The notes: a model not told the origin generated them from the sequence alone. Counted from the first letter of the stretch, positions 15,982 through 25,653 are shown. The stretch: 49,095 bases of DNA from Microcaldota archaeon (GCA_022627495.1 JAKEGJ010000020.1:1-49095), one strand, 5' to 3'. Program-made: numbers and translations.

Positions 15982-18900
15982 ATGCCCCCACCCACCACGC
16001 TGCATGATGCGCCAAATGCCCAAGGGCGCATGCCTTTCCCCAAGACAGCCGGGGGGCCCCTTCCGCTTGCGGATGCCATTTTGCCGGAGCGGGGCGGCAT
16101 CCTGCGGCTCGCAGTGGACATGCTGCAGGCGAGGGCGAGGGGGGCGGGGGACTATGCCAGGGCGAGGGAACGGTACCGGGAAGCAATAATGTCGCTGGCC
16201 GGGCAGTCGCCCGGCAAGGAGCCCTGGCAGGTCGAGAGGGAGCTTCTTCCTGACGTCATTGCGAATCCCCTCGTGCGCTTTGCAGGGCTTCCGGAATCCC
16301 GGCTTCCGTTCTCGCTCCTGGGCGGGTGGATAAACAGGCGCCTGGAAGCCGCCCTGGATGATGCAGTCCCGCAAAACGGGAAGCGAAGCTCATACCTGCG
16401 CCTGATTTCGCGGATTCTGGACCGCTACGTCGAATCTTTTTTCCCGATGGAGCGCATCCCGGATTTCTACCGCCCCGCAGTGCTGTTCCTGCATCGCGTT
16501 TCCGGCCGGCCGGGCGCGTACGAAAGCATGGTCATAGAGCAGGCGGGGCCGCTTGCCGATGCCGCCATCCTCTCACTTCTTACCGAAAATGCCAACCTTT
16601 TAAAAATGTCTTCACACAAAAATATACATATACAAACAGGTGTCCACTTGAGCGAGCAGCACTCATCCCCCTACAGGAATCCCGCATCCAAGGCGGGCTT
16701 CAACCACGGCAAACGCTTCATCGGCCCCAGCGTCAGCGGCAGCCTGGGGATTGACGTTAGGACGCAGAACCTCCACCCTGTGCTGGGCGCCCGCCTCGGC
16801 CTGCCCGCTTTCGACAGGATTCTCGCTGCGAAAACAGAGAAGGAATACCCGGCGAAAGACGAGGTCCTCGAGTGCATGCAGTATGTCATGCGGACCGGCA
16901 AGCCCCCGGCCCATTCGCATCCGGATATACCGGGCATGGAATTCTCGCCGGCGCAGTGCGGCATGGCGGCAGACCTGGTCATAGCGGCGCAGAAGAAATT
17001 GGCGAAAGACGATTCATGCCTGGACGCCCTTCCGGCCGAGGCGCTGAATGCCGCCCTATTCATATCGGCAATGCGTCCTTTCCGCGAAGCGTGCGGGAAA
17101 AAGGATGGGCGCGCCCAGCTCCGCATCGCCCTCGAGGCGCTTGCGGTGGAGCTGCGCGTGAAGGAGCTTTCCGTTCGTTTCGGCCTCGAAGACGCGGGCG
17201 AGCAGGCCCAGAAGGACATCGAGATGGCCCGGAATTTCGTGGATGAATACCGCAGCCCCCCGGATAATCCGGAGATGGTGCTGCGCAGCGTGAAGCGGAT
17301 GCGCCAGCTCGCCGACACAGCGGAATGCGCCGACATGTCGGATTACGAAATTGCGCTGATGGTTGTCGACGAGCGGCACAGGAAAAAGGAGCCTCTCTCC
17401 ACTATCCGGCCGCCTTCGGATTCGTCCCTGCCGCCAGTTCCGGAAGAACCCCGGCTGCCCCGGCCATCCGCGCTGCCGGCCGATTTGCAGGAGCCTTCGG
17501 ATGATGTGATTCCTGCTGGCGATGAGGCGCTTCCTTCGGGAGTGGAAACGCCTGAAGTGGAAATAGACGTGGATTTGGATTCGCTAGGCCCCGACTCCGC
17601 AGCGCAAGCCTATGGGGATGAGGCGGAAGCCGGGCCCACAGAACCGGTAGCCGTGGCGCCCCTTGCGGCTGCCCGGGAGGCGGCCGCTGAAACCGGGCCT
17701 GCGGCAGAATTGGCCGCAGAATCCGCACACGCAGCGCCGAAGCCGCAGATTGCTGAAGCGGCTCCCCTGCCGAAATTCGATTTCCCTTTTCAAAACTCAC
17801 CGCTTGACCCCGGCCTCGAGCCCATCCTTCCTCCGAAGACCGATGGGCGCAACACGCTTATCCGCAGGGTGGCCAGGGCGCTCGTATTCTACAAGCTGTC
17901 CAATTACGCGCAGGAGAGCATCGATGCGCGCTGCGTCGCGGCGGTGAATCGCCTCAAGGCAAACTATTCATCGCAGGCGGCGCTGGATTTCGCGACCGCG
18001 ATAGTGGATGGCGCAGTGAGTCCGGAATACGCGGTTGCCCCGGTGCCTGTGAAATCATTATCCGAGATGCTGGGTGCGATGGACGAAGCGGAGAAGGAAC
18101 TCGTCGCCCGGGTGATGGGAGCGCAATACTGCGATGAGCAGGCGCTCTCCGGATTCCTCGCACTGGCGCCGGCAAACCGCGAGCTGCTTATCCGGCGCTT
18201 CATCGCAAGGCGCTGGATAGACGGCGACTTCCGCACAGACATCCCCCGCTTCATGCGCGCCCGCGAATCCGTCTATTCATCGTGCGGGCTCGCCCGCCCC
18301 ACACCGATGGAAAAACTGTCGGCAATCCTGGAGCCCGCTAACCTCTCTGACGAGCAGCTGTTCATGGTGCGCTACCTGTTCCGCACGTCCGGCCCCATAA
18401 CGCCCCAGCACGTTGAAGCGCTCGGCGTCTGGATTTCATCCGACCCGTCAACTGGCGAAGGCCGCGCGCGCCTCGGGGAATACTGGAACAGGGTCCTGGT
18501 CCCCTCGCATTCCGGCGCTTTCAACATCACATCCGGAATCTGGATGAATACGCCGCTTCCTGACCGGCTCAGGCTCTGGCGCGGGGGCGCCTCGGACGTC
18601 CTTTCCGCAGGTTCCCTCGTGCACCGGCTGCGCTTCGGCGACGGCGGGCGGCTCTCTTTCGACGAGGCCGCGCTGGTTTCCGAACTGTACGGGAAAACTC
18701 CGGGCGAGGCGTGGGCCCTTAGCGACCAGTCAAAGCAGAACCTGTCGATGGCGCTAACCCAGCACACATACAAGGACGGCGTCAACCTGTATTATCCGGA
18801 GATGCTCGCGCTCGCGAAGCTTCCCTACGCCTTCAGCGTCCCGCTTCCCGGAAAGCCCGGGGGCGCGAACCCGCTCCACTACTCTGCGATGAGGGAGATG

Positions 18901-21072
18901 GAATTCAACACCATGGCGGAATTCCTCGGGGTTCCCCTTGAGACGGCGACCGGCTCGCTCACCCTGTCGCACGGCTCATCCCGGGCCAAGCTCGGAAACG
19001 GAAACGGGCCTAAGCCGAACGAAGACGCCTGGTCCTGCGCCAAAGTCACCCTTTCAGACGGCACGGCAATCACGCTCGACATGGTCGCCGACGGGATGGG
19101 CGGCCACACCAGGGGTTCCAACGGGGGCAGGACAAACGGGCAGGTCGCAAGCGGGATAGCGCGGGAGGTTTTCGAAACGGCCGCAGTGGCCGGCTGGATA
19201 CGGGAGCCGGAGGACGTGCGGAGAATCGTCCTGGTTGCAGATTTGGCGGTCGTCCTTGAGCAGATGCGGAAGAAGGCATACGGGGCAGCGCTCAAGGAAG
19301 TGACATCGGCATGGGCGGATAGCGGCGTCGACGTGCAAAACATGAACCCGGCGTGGGTGCCGGAATTCAATGCCCAGGTCGCTGCCAAATTCGCCGAGCA
19401 CATGCGCAGCGCAGACGCGGTCCAGGTCAACGACATGGGGACTACGATGACAGTCGCATTCCAGCGCGGGAATCGCCTCTGGTTCATCCATTGCGGGGAC
19501 AGCGACGGGAAGGTCATGCGCGATGCGGACATCATATTCAACACGGTCGGCCATTCAGCCGAGTACGAGCTGCGCCTTAACGCGCTTGCCGCCGCGCGCG
19601 AGGAACTGGCGGAAGCGTACGCAAACCAGGGCGCCGACGCGTCGATACTGGACGAGGCCGGCCTGCAGAAGTTCGAGCGCGAAGCCGCCGTACTCTACCA
19701 GCAGCGCGTCGAACCGATGAAGGATTTCTTCGACAGCCACAAGAACGTGGTCAGCGCGGTCCTGGGGGTTTCGCCGAAATACGTCCACATCAACAATGCC
19801 GAGCGCGGCGCGCCGCCGATAGAGCTCGAGGATGGGGACGTCATCTGGGTTTCATCCGACGGCATCACGGTGCCCGTTTGCGACCACGAAATCCCGCTAA
19901 TCATCTATGGCAAATGCCTGGGAGACCTTGGCCCGGCGCGCGAAGAGCTGATATCGCTTGCCGAGTCGAGGCGCAGCGCGGGCCCGAACCAGACCATGTG
20001 CGAATGCAAGGAGAGGGCCGGAAAAAACGACGACAAAACCATCACCCTGCGCTATGCCCGCGATGCGATGGAAAACCCGGCCGGCGGCAGCGGCGTTCGC
20101 AGCGCGAATTCCGTCAAGGAAAGGTTCGGCGCTATCGCATCCCGCATCGAGTCGAACCCTGCAGGCGCCGCGCTTTCGAAAAGCTTCAGGCTTATGCTCC
20201 AGGGCTGCGCAGACAGCCAGCTTCCGGCGCAGGACGTGCTGGAGGCGTTCGAATCGATTACAAGCGCCGCGGAATCGGCCCCCAGGCAATTCTCCGCCGA
20301 TGCGCATTCACTTGCGATATCCTCGATTTTCCTCACTCTTTCAAGAAGGCAGGATGGCGAGGAGCTGATGCGGGAGCTCGTCCCGCGCATCGGTAGCTGG
20401 AGCGGCCTGATACTCAAGAAGCTGCGCGATTCCCCGGACGCATCCGAGCGCAAGAGGCTGATGTTCGATTTCGCTTCAGCATGCGTTCCGGAGGATGCGC
20501 TTGAATCTCTTCTGGCAGCCCGCAACGCGGACATCGCCCGGTGGGCGCGGGATGCGATTGGCGTCACGGATGGCATCCAGCCAGTCGCGCATGCCGTGTA
20601 TGCGTCTTCGTCAGCTCCGCAGCCGATATTCAACTCGCAGACGGACGAGGCCGGCGGCCCGCTCGACATCTGGTCGACACGGTATCTGGACACCGCGGTT
20701 CTGGAAATCTCCGGCTCGTCAATCGTGCAGGACACAGCGAGGCGGCTTGGCGTCCTTCCGCGCGATTTGGAGATTATGGCATTCTACGCATACTCGGATT
20801 TCCAGCTCCAGGTGAGCACGGACCCGCACATGAGCGCGGTGGGTCAGAACCTTATCGCGGCCATCGGAGACCACCTCTGCACCGGCGACGCCGGGCGCAT
20901 CCTGGAAGCGTCCTACCTGCTTTACCGGCTCCGCGAGACCGCGCCCGCGCCCGCTGAGGCAAGGCAGCTTGCGGCGGAGCTTCGGAAAACCGTGAAAGCG
21001 ATGGACACCGGTGCGCCCTACTCGGTGTCATTCTACAACAAGGCATGCGGGTACGATGGCATGCACCCCTGA
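15982..21072 (+). CDS. giant multidomain PP2C-family phosphatase
   Basis: The about 1,696-residue product has a PP2C domain at about residues 1000-1360: GPKPNEDAWS, LDMVADGMGGHTRG (about 1032), NDMGTTMTVAF and LWFIHCGDSDG (about 1150-1165), VIWVSSDGITVPVCDHE (about 1286) and KNDDKTITLRYA (about 1348). A roughly 110-residue helical insertion separates the third and fourth motifs. The N-terminal 1,000 residues are unrecognised, with a Pro/Glu/Ala-rich acidic linker at about 470-610; the C-terminal 330 residues are helical and also unrecognised. No transmembrane helix is evident, so it is likely cytosolic. The first about 210 residues may be a separate or optional part, because an AT-rich promoter-like island occurs inside the frame at about 16.6 kb, with an alternative TTG start at 16648. 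Probable role: scaffold-phosphatase opposing the PEGA kinases. Confidence 0.85.
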   Translation: MPPPTTLHDAPNAQGRMPFPKTAGGPLPLADAILPERGGILRLAVDMLQARARGAGDYARARERYREAIMSLAGQSPGKEPWQVERELLPDVIANPLVRFAGLPESRLPFSLLGGWINRRLEAALDDAVPQNGKRSSYLRLISRILDRYVESFFPMERIPDFYRPAVLFLHRVSGRPGAYESMVIEQAGPLADAAILSLLTENANLLKMSSHKNIHIQTGVHLSEQHSSPYRNPASKAGFNHGKRFIGPSVSGSLGIDVRTQNLHPVLGARLGLPAFDRILAAKTEKEYPAKDEVLECMQYVMRTGKPPAHSHPDIPGMEFSPAQCGMAADLVIAAQKKLAKDDSCLDALPAEALNAALFISAMRPFREACGKKDGRAQLRIALEALAVELRVKELSVRFGLEDAGEQAQKDIEMARNFVDEYRSPPDNPEMVLRSVKRMRQLADTAECADMSDYEIALMVVDERHRKKEPLSTIRPPSDSSLPPVPEEPRLPRPSALPADLQEPSDDVIPAGDEALPSGVETPEVEIDVDLDSLGPDSAAQAYGDEAEAGPTEPVAVAPLAAAREAAAETGPAAELAAESAHAAPKPQIAEAAPLPKFDFPFQNSPLDPGLEPILPPKTDGRNTLIRRVARALVFYKLSNYAQESIDARCVAAVNRLKANYSSQAALDFATAIVDGAVSPEYAVAPVPVKSLSEMLGAMDEAEKELVARVMGAQYCDEQALSGFLALAPANRELLIRRFIARRWIDGDFRTDIPRFMRARESVYSSCGLARPTPMEKLSAILEPANLSDEQLFMVRYLFRTSGPITPQHVEALGVWISSDPSTGEGRARLGEYWNRVLVPSHSGAFNITSGIWMNTPLPDRLRLWRGGASDVLSAGSLVHRLRFGDGGRLSFDEAALVSELYGKTPGEAWALSDQSKQNLSMALTQHTYKDGVNLYYPEMLALAKLPYAFSVPLPGKPGGANPLHYSAMREMEFNTMAEFLGVPLETATGSLTLSHGSSRAKLGNGNGPKPNEDAWSCAKVTLSDGTAITLDMVADGMGGHTRGSNGGRTNGQVASGIAREVFETAAVAGWIREPEDVRRIVLVADLAVVLEQMRKKAYGAALKEVTSAWADSGVDVQNMNPAWVPEFNAQVAAKFAEHMRSADAVQVNDMGTTMTVAFQRGNRLWFIHCGDSDGKVMRDADIIFNTVGHSAEYELRLNALAAAREELAEAYANQGADASILDEAGLQKFEREAAVLYQQRVEPMKDFFDSHKNVVSAVLGVSPKYVHINNAERGAPPIELEDGDVIWVSSDGITVPVCDHEIPLIIYGKCLGDLGPAREELISLAESRRSAGPNQTMCECKERAGKNDDKTITLRYARDAMENPAGGSGVRSANSVKERFGAIASRIESNPAGAALSKSFRLMLQGCADSQLPAQDVLEAFESITSAAESAPRQFSADAHSLAISSIFLTLSRRQDGEELMRELVPRIGSWSGLILKKLRDSPDASERKRLMFDFASACVPEDALESLLAARNADIARWARDAIGVTDGIQPVAHAVYASSSAPQPIFNSQTDEAGGPLDIWSTRYLDTAVLEISGSSIVQDTARRLGVLPRDLEIMAFYAYSDFQLQVSTDPHMSAVGQNLIAAIGDHLCTGDAGRILEASYLLYRLRETAPAPAEARQLAAELRKTVKAMDTGAPYSVSFYNKACGYDGMHP
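16594..16650 (+). promoter_or_regulatory. candidate internal promoter and start inside the giant PP2C gene
   Basis: In a GC-rich gene this stretch is strikingly AT-rich: CTTTTAAAAATG at about 16597 and AAAATATACATATAC at about 16619. A GGTG motif at 16640 precedes an in-frame TTG at 16648 (product beginning SEQHSSPYRN). This is the composition of the intergenic promoters elsewhere in the window, yet the frame stays open through it. Confidence 0.45.
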
Positions 21073-21183
21073 CGCCGTCAATTCGTGCAAGCCGGCGGGG
21101 CTTGCCCGCCGTCCTGGCGCGGAATGCTCCGATTGCATTGATTGCGCCGGCGGGCGGTTTTCCACGTTTATTTACCAATGCAA

Positions 21184-21216
21184 ACATTTAAATAAATAAC
21201 CCCACTTAAATATACA
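21184..21216 (+). promoter_or_regulatory. tandem TATA-like elements upstream of the first envelope operon
   Basis: ACATTTAAATAAATAA (21184-21199) and CTTAAATATAC (about 21205-21215) lie in the 180-base gap after the giant phosphatase gene. A start from the second would give a short leader carrying the GAGGTGAT ribosome binding site at 21244-21251. A GC-rich hairpin (around 21092-21112) sits just after the preceding stop. Confidence 0.55.
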
Positions 21217-21255
21217 ATAACACACTTAGATTCATGAAACTTTGAGGTGATATGT

Positions 21256-22224
21256 TTGGCGGGAGAGAAATCTATGACTGACGGGGAGGGCAATGGCGCC
21301 CAGACGGCGCAGAAGGGCGTGCGGCTGCAGAAGGCGATCAGCGAATTGAGGGCGGCAGAGAAAATATTCCCGCTTACCGGGCCGATAGCCGAAGGCCTCC
21401 TCGGCGCAAAAGAAGCGGCCGTCGAGGAACTTACGGGCAGCCTGAACGCAATCCGTGGCAAGGCAACGGGCCTTGAACAGATTGGGAAGGACGTCCGCGA
21501 CAAGGCGGCGAAGGTAGAAGAGCACTCCGCCTCGGTGAGGAAAGCCGAAGAGGGCTTGCTCGAAACCGGCAGGTCGCTTGACGAGAAGGCGACGGCCGCG
21601 GCATCAAGCGCTGCCGCAGCTGCACAGTCCGCTGAAGAAGTCAACACCGCCATTTCAAGCCTCAAAATAAAAGTGGGCGAAAAGGAATTCTCCGGCGTCC
21701 AGGCGCTTTCGGTGCTTGGTAAGCTGGTCGCAAGAATCCCCCTGGCAGTCAGGGAGGAAGTCGAGAGCGTGGTCAGCGCAGATGTCGGGGACGGCGTGGT
21801 CAAGAAAGGCGCGGACCTGATTGCACATGTAGTAATGAAGGCTGATGCCGCTGAGGCGGCCGCAGGAAAGGCAGTCGGCGATGCCGAGCACGTCGAAGAG
21901 CTGGTCGAATTGGCAGGCGAGCAGGTGAACGACGCAAGGGCGAGCGCAGATGCGGCCCAGGTTTCTGCGGACAAGGCAGCGGACAAGGCTGAGGAAGCCG
22001 CGAAGTCGGCGGGCCTCGTCGAAGCGCTCAAGGCCGAGCTTGAAGAAGCCAAGGGCAAGCTTGCAGAAGCCAAACATTCGCTGGACGTAGCGGTCGGCGT
22101 GATAATGACGGTCCTCAACAAGAACGGTCTTAATACCGAGGTCACAGAAGAGGAGATGAGGGAGATAGAGGCAGAGGCATCCCAGGAGGATGGCGATGCA
22201 TCAAGCGCGGGTGGTTCAGCATGA
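21256..22224 (+). CDS. Ala/Glu-rich coiled-coil protein, first gene of envelope operon 1
   Basis: The roughly 320-residue product is dominated by long helices rich in Ala, Glu and Lys with heptad-like spacing (about 60-125 and 200-290), suggesting an elongated coiled coil. A short non-coiled segment near the middle (KVGEKEFSGVQALSVLGKLV) may be a small globular part. There is no signal peptide or transmembrane helix. The TTG at 21256 is chosen because GAGGTGAT lies five bases upstream; ATG 21274 is the alternative. It overlaps the next gene by four bases. No family recognised; possible cytosolic scaffold of the envelope apparatus. Confidence 0.75.
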   Translation: MAGEKSMTDGEGNGAQTAQKGVRLQKAISELRAAEKIFPLTGPIAEGLLGAKEAAVEELTGSLNAIRGKATGLEQIGKDVRDKAAKVEEHSASVRKAEEGLLETGRSLDEKATAAASSAAAAAQSAEEVNTAISSLKIKVGEKEFSGVQALSVLGKLVARIPLAVREEVESVVSADVGDGVVKKGADLIAHVVMKADAAEAAAGKAVGDAEHVEELVELAGEQVNDARASADAAQVSADKAADKAEEAAKSAGLVEALKAELEEAKGKLAEAKHSLDVAVGVIMTVLNKNGLNTEVTEEEMREIEAEASQEDGDASSAGGSA

Positions 22225-23390
22225 GTAATATAAGCAAGTTCCTAAAGGGTGGGAAGAAGAAGGGAGATGCCCCGGCAGAGCCGGTCGCGGCGCCGAAGCC
22301 GCCTATGGCTCAACCGCTAATCGACACCGCCGATCCGGCAAGGACGGCGACGCGGCAGGTCGACCTGAGCGCAGTCGCAAGGGCCGATGCCGAAAGCGCC
22401 TCCGAAGAAGAGGTCACTGTGGAAGTCCCGGGCAAGGCCCCCCCGATTTACCCTTCCGCACCGCCCAAGCCCGTTTCGCCTGAGCAGGCGCAGGGCAATG
22501 TGGTTCCAATCTCAGCCGCCAGGCAGTCCCCGGCAGCTCCTGCTGCGGCAGAAGCGGGCGAAGCAGAGGCGGAAACCCCCGCGCCGCCCGCAGCGGCAAA
22601 GCCTGCTGCGGAGAAATCGCTCGACGTGCCAAAGCTGCTCGAGCAGATTACGCGGAGCGTGAAAAAGCTTCTCGTTCCTATTGAAGAGCGGCTCGGCAAG
22701 CTCGAAGAGGCGCTTGCCGGCAACGACGAGACGCTGAACCAGATCATCGAAAACATCTCAGGCCCGAACCCGGACGACCCCGAAGCCAACGCGGTCGACG
22801 ACGAGGGCAGGCCGGTCATCGGTCTTGCAGGCCAGGTCGCGGCGGTTTCTGACGCCCTCGAAGAGCTCAGGACCCAGCTGCTTGGCGCGAACCCGTCCGA
22901 CACGCTTGAGAATTTCGGCGGAAACGCGGCGGTGCCGATGCTCCTGGAGCAGCTCATGGAGACCGCGACCCAGGTAAACGAGGTCGTGGGCAAGGACGGC
23001 GAAAGGATTCCATCTATTGTAAATAGCAATACCAAGCTGACAGCCAAGACGCTCGTAATCGAGATGCTGAAGGCCGAGCCGGACCTGGCCCGGCTCAGGC
23101 AGGCCGCGATTGAAGGCGGTCCCGACACCTCGAAGGACATACTCGAGGCGCTTGCCGGCAGCGAGGAATACGCTCTCGAGGTCGTAAGCGCGCTCTACTT
23201 GGCGCCGGCGGAATCGCTCGACGATGCGGACAAGGCGCAGCTCAAGGCCGAGATATCCGCCACCGCAAAAGCGGTCGGCCAGAGGGCCGCTTACTACCAT
23301 GAGAACCTGGACTGGAACGCTATAGAGCAGGAGGCCGCGGAGTGGAGAGCGCCCGTGTCCGAGCCTGAGCAGACTGGAGGCGATTCATAA
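22221..23390 (+). CDS. Pro/Ala-rich and helical protein of unknown function
   Basis: The 389-residue protein has a disordered N-terminal third (about 10-135) rich in Pro, Ala and Glu, then a helical part from about 138 (LDVPKLLEQITRSVKKLL) that includes amphipathic helices and an acidic loop (SGPNPDDPEANAVDDEG). No signal peptide or transmembrane helix is seen. Its ATG overlaps the preceding stop (ATGA) and its stop shares a base with the next start, so it is translationally coupled on both sides. Function unknown; operon position implies a partner of the coiled-coil and membrane proteins around it. Confidence 0.8.
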   Translation: MSNISKFLKGGKKKGDAPAEPVAAPKPPMAQPLIDTADPARTATRQVDLSAVARADAESASEEEVTVEVPGKAPPIYPSAPPKPVSPEQAQGNVVPISAARQSPAAPAAAEAGEAEAETPAPPAAAKPAAEKSLDVPKLLEQITRSVKKLLVPIEERLGKLEEALAGNDETLNQIIENISGPNPDDPEANAVDDEGRPVIGLAGQVAAVSDALEELRTQLLGANPSDTLENFGGNAAVPMLLEQLMETATQVNEVVGKDGERIPSIVNSNTKLTAKTLVIEMLKAEPDLARLRQAAIEGGPDTSKDILEALAGSEEYALEVVSALYLAPAESLDDADKAQLKAEISATAKAVGQRAAYYHENLDWNAIEQEAAEWRAPVSEPEQTGGDS

Positions 23391-24589
23391 TGGCAAACCC
23401 AAAAGGTCCGAATAATCTGTGGGCGATGAGGCAGCAGAAATTGGCCCAGAGGCAGCAGCAGCCCAAGGCGCCTTCAGTGCCTCCGGCCGCCGAGCCGATT
23501 CAGAAAGCCGAAGTTCCTGCAGCCCCTGCGGTGCCAGTATCCGCGCCCGTGGCGGCGCCGGCGCCTGCCTTGGTTTCAGCGCCCGTGCCCGCAGTCGCAC
23601 CTGCCCCAGCAGCCGCGCCCGTGGCAGAAATTCCGGCAGAGGCTGCAAAGGCCAAGCGGCCTTCGCTTCCGCCCCTGCCCATGGCGGCATCGCTTGCGGC
23701 GCCTGTTGCGAAACCGCCTTCGGTTCCGCCCGCGCCAGCAGCAGCGCCCGTTGCGCCTTTGTCCGAGCCGGTCGAGGTATCGCCCGACCCGGCGATGACA
23801 GGAAGCGGCAGCATCCCGGTCCGGTCAGGAGATTATGACCTTGTGGGCGATGCGCCCGCATCAGGCCCAGCTACTGCTCCGGCGGCCATGGAACCAGCGC
23901 CGGCCATCATCGCCCCTGCGGATCTGCCTTCGCTTGCAGGCTTGCTTCCGGAAGAGGCCACGCCGGAACCAGCACCCCTCCCCAGGGAGGTCAAGCTCGC
24001 GCCTAAGGCCAAGCCTCCGGCGGCAGAACTCAAGCGGAAGGAGTTCGGGACCCTCGGATTCAGGCAGCTTAGCGACAACGGCCACCTGCCTTCCAAGTAC
24101 AAGCTCACATACACGGGCCAGTCTGGCGCCACTTCGTGCAATTTCCTCCTGATCGGGAAGGAAACCCAGCAGGTGACGCTTGAACTGGGCGTGCCCCGGA
24201 CACTCACTGTCCAGACGAAGGGCGGGCCCATGTCCGTCACCCTGACATATGCCGGCGCCTCCAAGACGGACGGCGCCAAGGAGGTTGAATATGTCGTGGA
24301 AGGCGGAGTGTCCGCAGTCACCGGCATCATGGAGCGGTTCAAGGGCTTCGGCCCGGCCGCGCTCTCTGCCTGGCAGAGCCTGGTGAAGCACCTTCCCGAG
24401 GCCATTTCCCTCGGTTTTGCGGCAGGCCTGGCGGTCTGCGGTTTCACGATGGACTGGATAGGCGCCCAGCTGGGCAGGTTCCACCCGTATGTCACTGCGG
24501 CAGTGCCGGCCCTCATGGCCGGTCTTGCGATGTGGACCTGGGCGGAGAGAAGCAAGCACATCAAGAGGGAAAGCGAGAAGGCAGAATGA
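23390..24589 (+). CDS. Pro/Ala-rich membrane protein with two C-terminal helices
   Basis: The 399-residue product starts MANPKGPNNLWAMRQQK, then has an extended low-complexity Pro/Ala/Val region (about 25-215), a compact beta-rich domain (about 220-310, FGTLGFRQLSDNGHL to YVVEGGVSAV), and two hydrophobic helices near 340-385 ending in a charged tail. The Pro/Ala-rich spacer is similar in style to TonB- or AgmX-type periplasm-spanning linkers, though sidedness is uncertain. It is the third gene in the coupled operon. No family recognised. Confidence 0.8.
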   Translation: MANPKGPNNLWAMRQQKLAQRQQQPKAPSVPPAAEPIQKAEVPAAPAVPVSAPVAAPAPALVSAPVPAVAPAPAAAPVAEIPAEAAKAKRPSLPPLPMAASLAAPVAKPPSVPPAPAAAPVAPLSEPVEVSPDPAMTGSGSIPVRSGDYDLVGDAPASGPATAPAAMEPAPAIIAPADLPSLAGLLPEEATPEPAPLPREVKLAPKAKPPAAELKRKEFGTLGFRQLSDNGHLPSKYKLTYTGQSGATSCNFLLIGKETQQVTLELGVPRTLTVQTKGGPMSVTLTYAGASKTDGAKEVEYVVEGGVSAVTGIMERFKGFGPAALSAWQSLVKHLPEAISLGFAAGLAVCGFTMDWIGAQLGRFHPYVTAAVPALMAGLAMWTWAERSKHIKRESEKAE

Positions 24590-24607
24590 TTAACCGGGGT
24601 GTATATG

Positions 24608-25540
24608 ATGACTGAAAAACTTGAATCGGGAAAGGGCGGGAATCCGGCTGCGACGCCAGAGGCGGCGAAGCCGAAGAATAAATGGTTTGGCGTGAAGAAC
24701 GGCCTCGCAGTCACTGTGGGCGTCGCCGCGGTCGCGGCGCTGCTCTTTGCGAAAAACTGCGGACAGCAAAGCGGCCAGGACAGGCTCCCGCCGCCTGTAG
24801 CATCGGTGCCGGCCGTTGTCCAGGCTGCCTGCCCGACCCCCCAGCCGAACACGTGCAATCTCGCTCTCGGCGAGCACGACACGCACTCGCCCAACTGGGC
24901 TCCTGAGAAATGCGGATACTGCGGCGACAACATTCAGCAGCAGTGGGAAACCGCGGAGAACTGCCCGGTGGACTTCCACTGCGGCGACGGAGTGGTCAAC
25001 CGCGGGACCATCTACGGCGCGTATATCGCTCCAGTGGCCCCGGCCACCGCATACTCGCTGGGCACAGTGACGGTAACCGAGACATGCACTCCGAACGACT
25101 CTGCGTTCTGCGAAGCGGACTGTCCGACCAGGGGCGGAGCGGCTCCGGCAACATCAGGCGGGCGCAGGACGGGCACAAGGCGCGATTCGCCAGAACCGGG
25201 CACTGTCGCTACGACAAGGCCGCCGACCAATGCGGGCGGCCCGTGCGATGCCGAAGTAACATCACGGTTCCAGAACCGCGTGAGCAGCTCCCTGCTCGGC
25301 AACCCGGGCGCTGCAAGGTCTGCAGCCGACACGGCGGGGTCCGCAGGCGACAAGACCGTGCGCGCACGCGTGTCGATAAGCATAAGCAACGGCGTTCCGA
25401 GCGTGTCGAGCATATCGCTTTCATGCCCCGGATGCTCAGGCGGCTCGCTATCGCCCGGAAGCGTCAATGTGGGCGGCATCCCGATTGACCGGAGCACGAC
25501 CTGCAACACGACCATCTCGGTGAACATACCGCCGGGCTGA
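24608..25540 (+). CDS. anchored Cys-rich protein with TonB/AgmX-like C-terminal domain (paralogue 1)
   Basis: The about 310-residue product has a cytosolic N-terminus (about 1-32), a transmembrane anchor (about 36-53) and an external region. There it carries a Cys-rich block (KCGYCGDNIQ, then NCPVDFHCGDG) and, after a Thr/Pro linker, a C-terminal about 98-residue domain starting CDAEVTSRFQNRVSSSLLG and ending VNIPPG. That domain has the layout of TonB/AgmX C-terminal domains (helix, then strands such as TVRARVSISISNG, a Cys pair, a final IPPG strand); this assignment is by pattern only. The same domain, about 70% identical, ends the protein at 27643. The start at 24608 follows GGGGTG by six bases. 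T-rich sequence after the stop may end the operon. Confidence 0.8.
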   Translation: MTEKLESGKGGNPAATPEAAKPKNKWFGVKNGLAVTVGVAAVAALLFAKNCGQQSGQDRLPPPVASVPAVVQAACPTPQPNTCNLALGEHDTHSPNWAPEKCGYCGDNIQQQWETAENCPVDFHCGDGVVNRGTIYGAYIAPVAPATAYSLGTVTVTETCTPNDSAFCEADCPTRGGAAPATSGGRRTGTRRDSPEPGTVATTRPPTNAGGPCDAEVTSRFQNRVSSSLLGNPGAARSAADTAGSAGDKTVRARVSISISNGVPSVSSISLSCPGCSGGSLSPGSVNVGGIPIDRSTTCNTTISVNIPPG

Positions 25541-25562
25541 GTTCTCTTTTCCTTTTATTAGG
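25541..25562 (+). terminator. T-rich terminator of envelope operon 1
   Basis: Immediately after the stop the coding strand reads TTCTCTTTTCCTTTTATT, the pyrimidine/T-rich pattern typical of archaeal intrinsic termination. Confidence 0.4.
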
Positions 25563-25590
25563 CATTTTTGCTGCCCCGGCTTAGGGCAGT

Positions 25591-25633
25591 ATATTTAAAA
25601 ATCCGTTCTTACATATTTTACTTACTTAAATAA
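25591..25633 (+). promoter_or_regulatory. promoter of envelope operon 2
   Basis: TATATTTAAAAATC (25591-25604) is a strong TATA-like element; ACTTAAATAAC (25624-25634) is a second. A GGGTGGGTG ribosome binding site follows before the ATG at 25654, so this mRNA carries a leader. Confidence 0.55.
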
Positions 25634-25653
25634 CAACTGAGGGTGGGTGTGGA

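Noticed and set aside
21092-21112. GC hairpin as a bacterial rho-independent terminator
   Set aside because: No T run follows the stem; archaeal termination here seems to rely on T-rich tracts instead.
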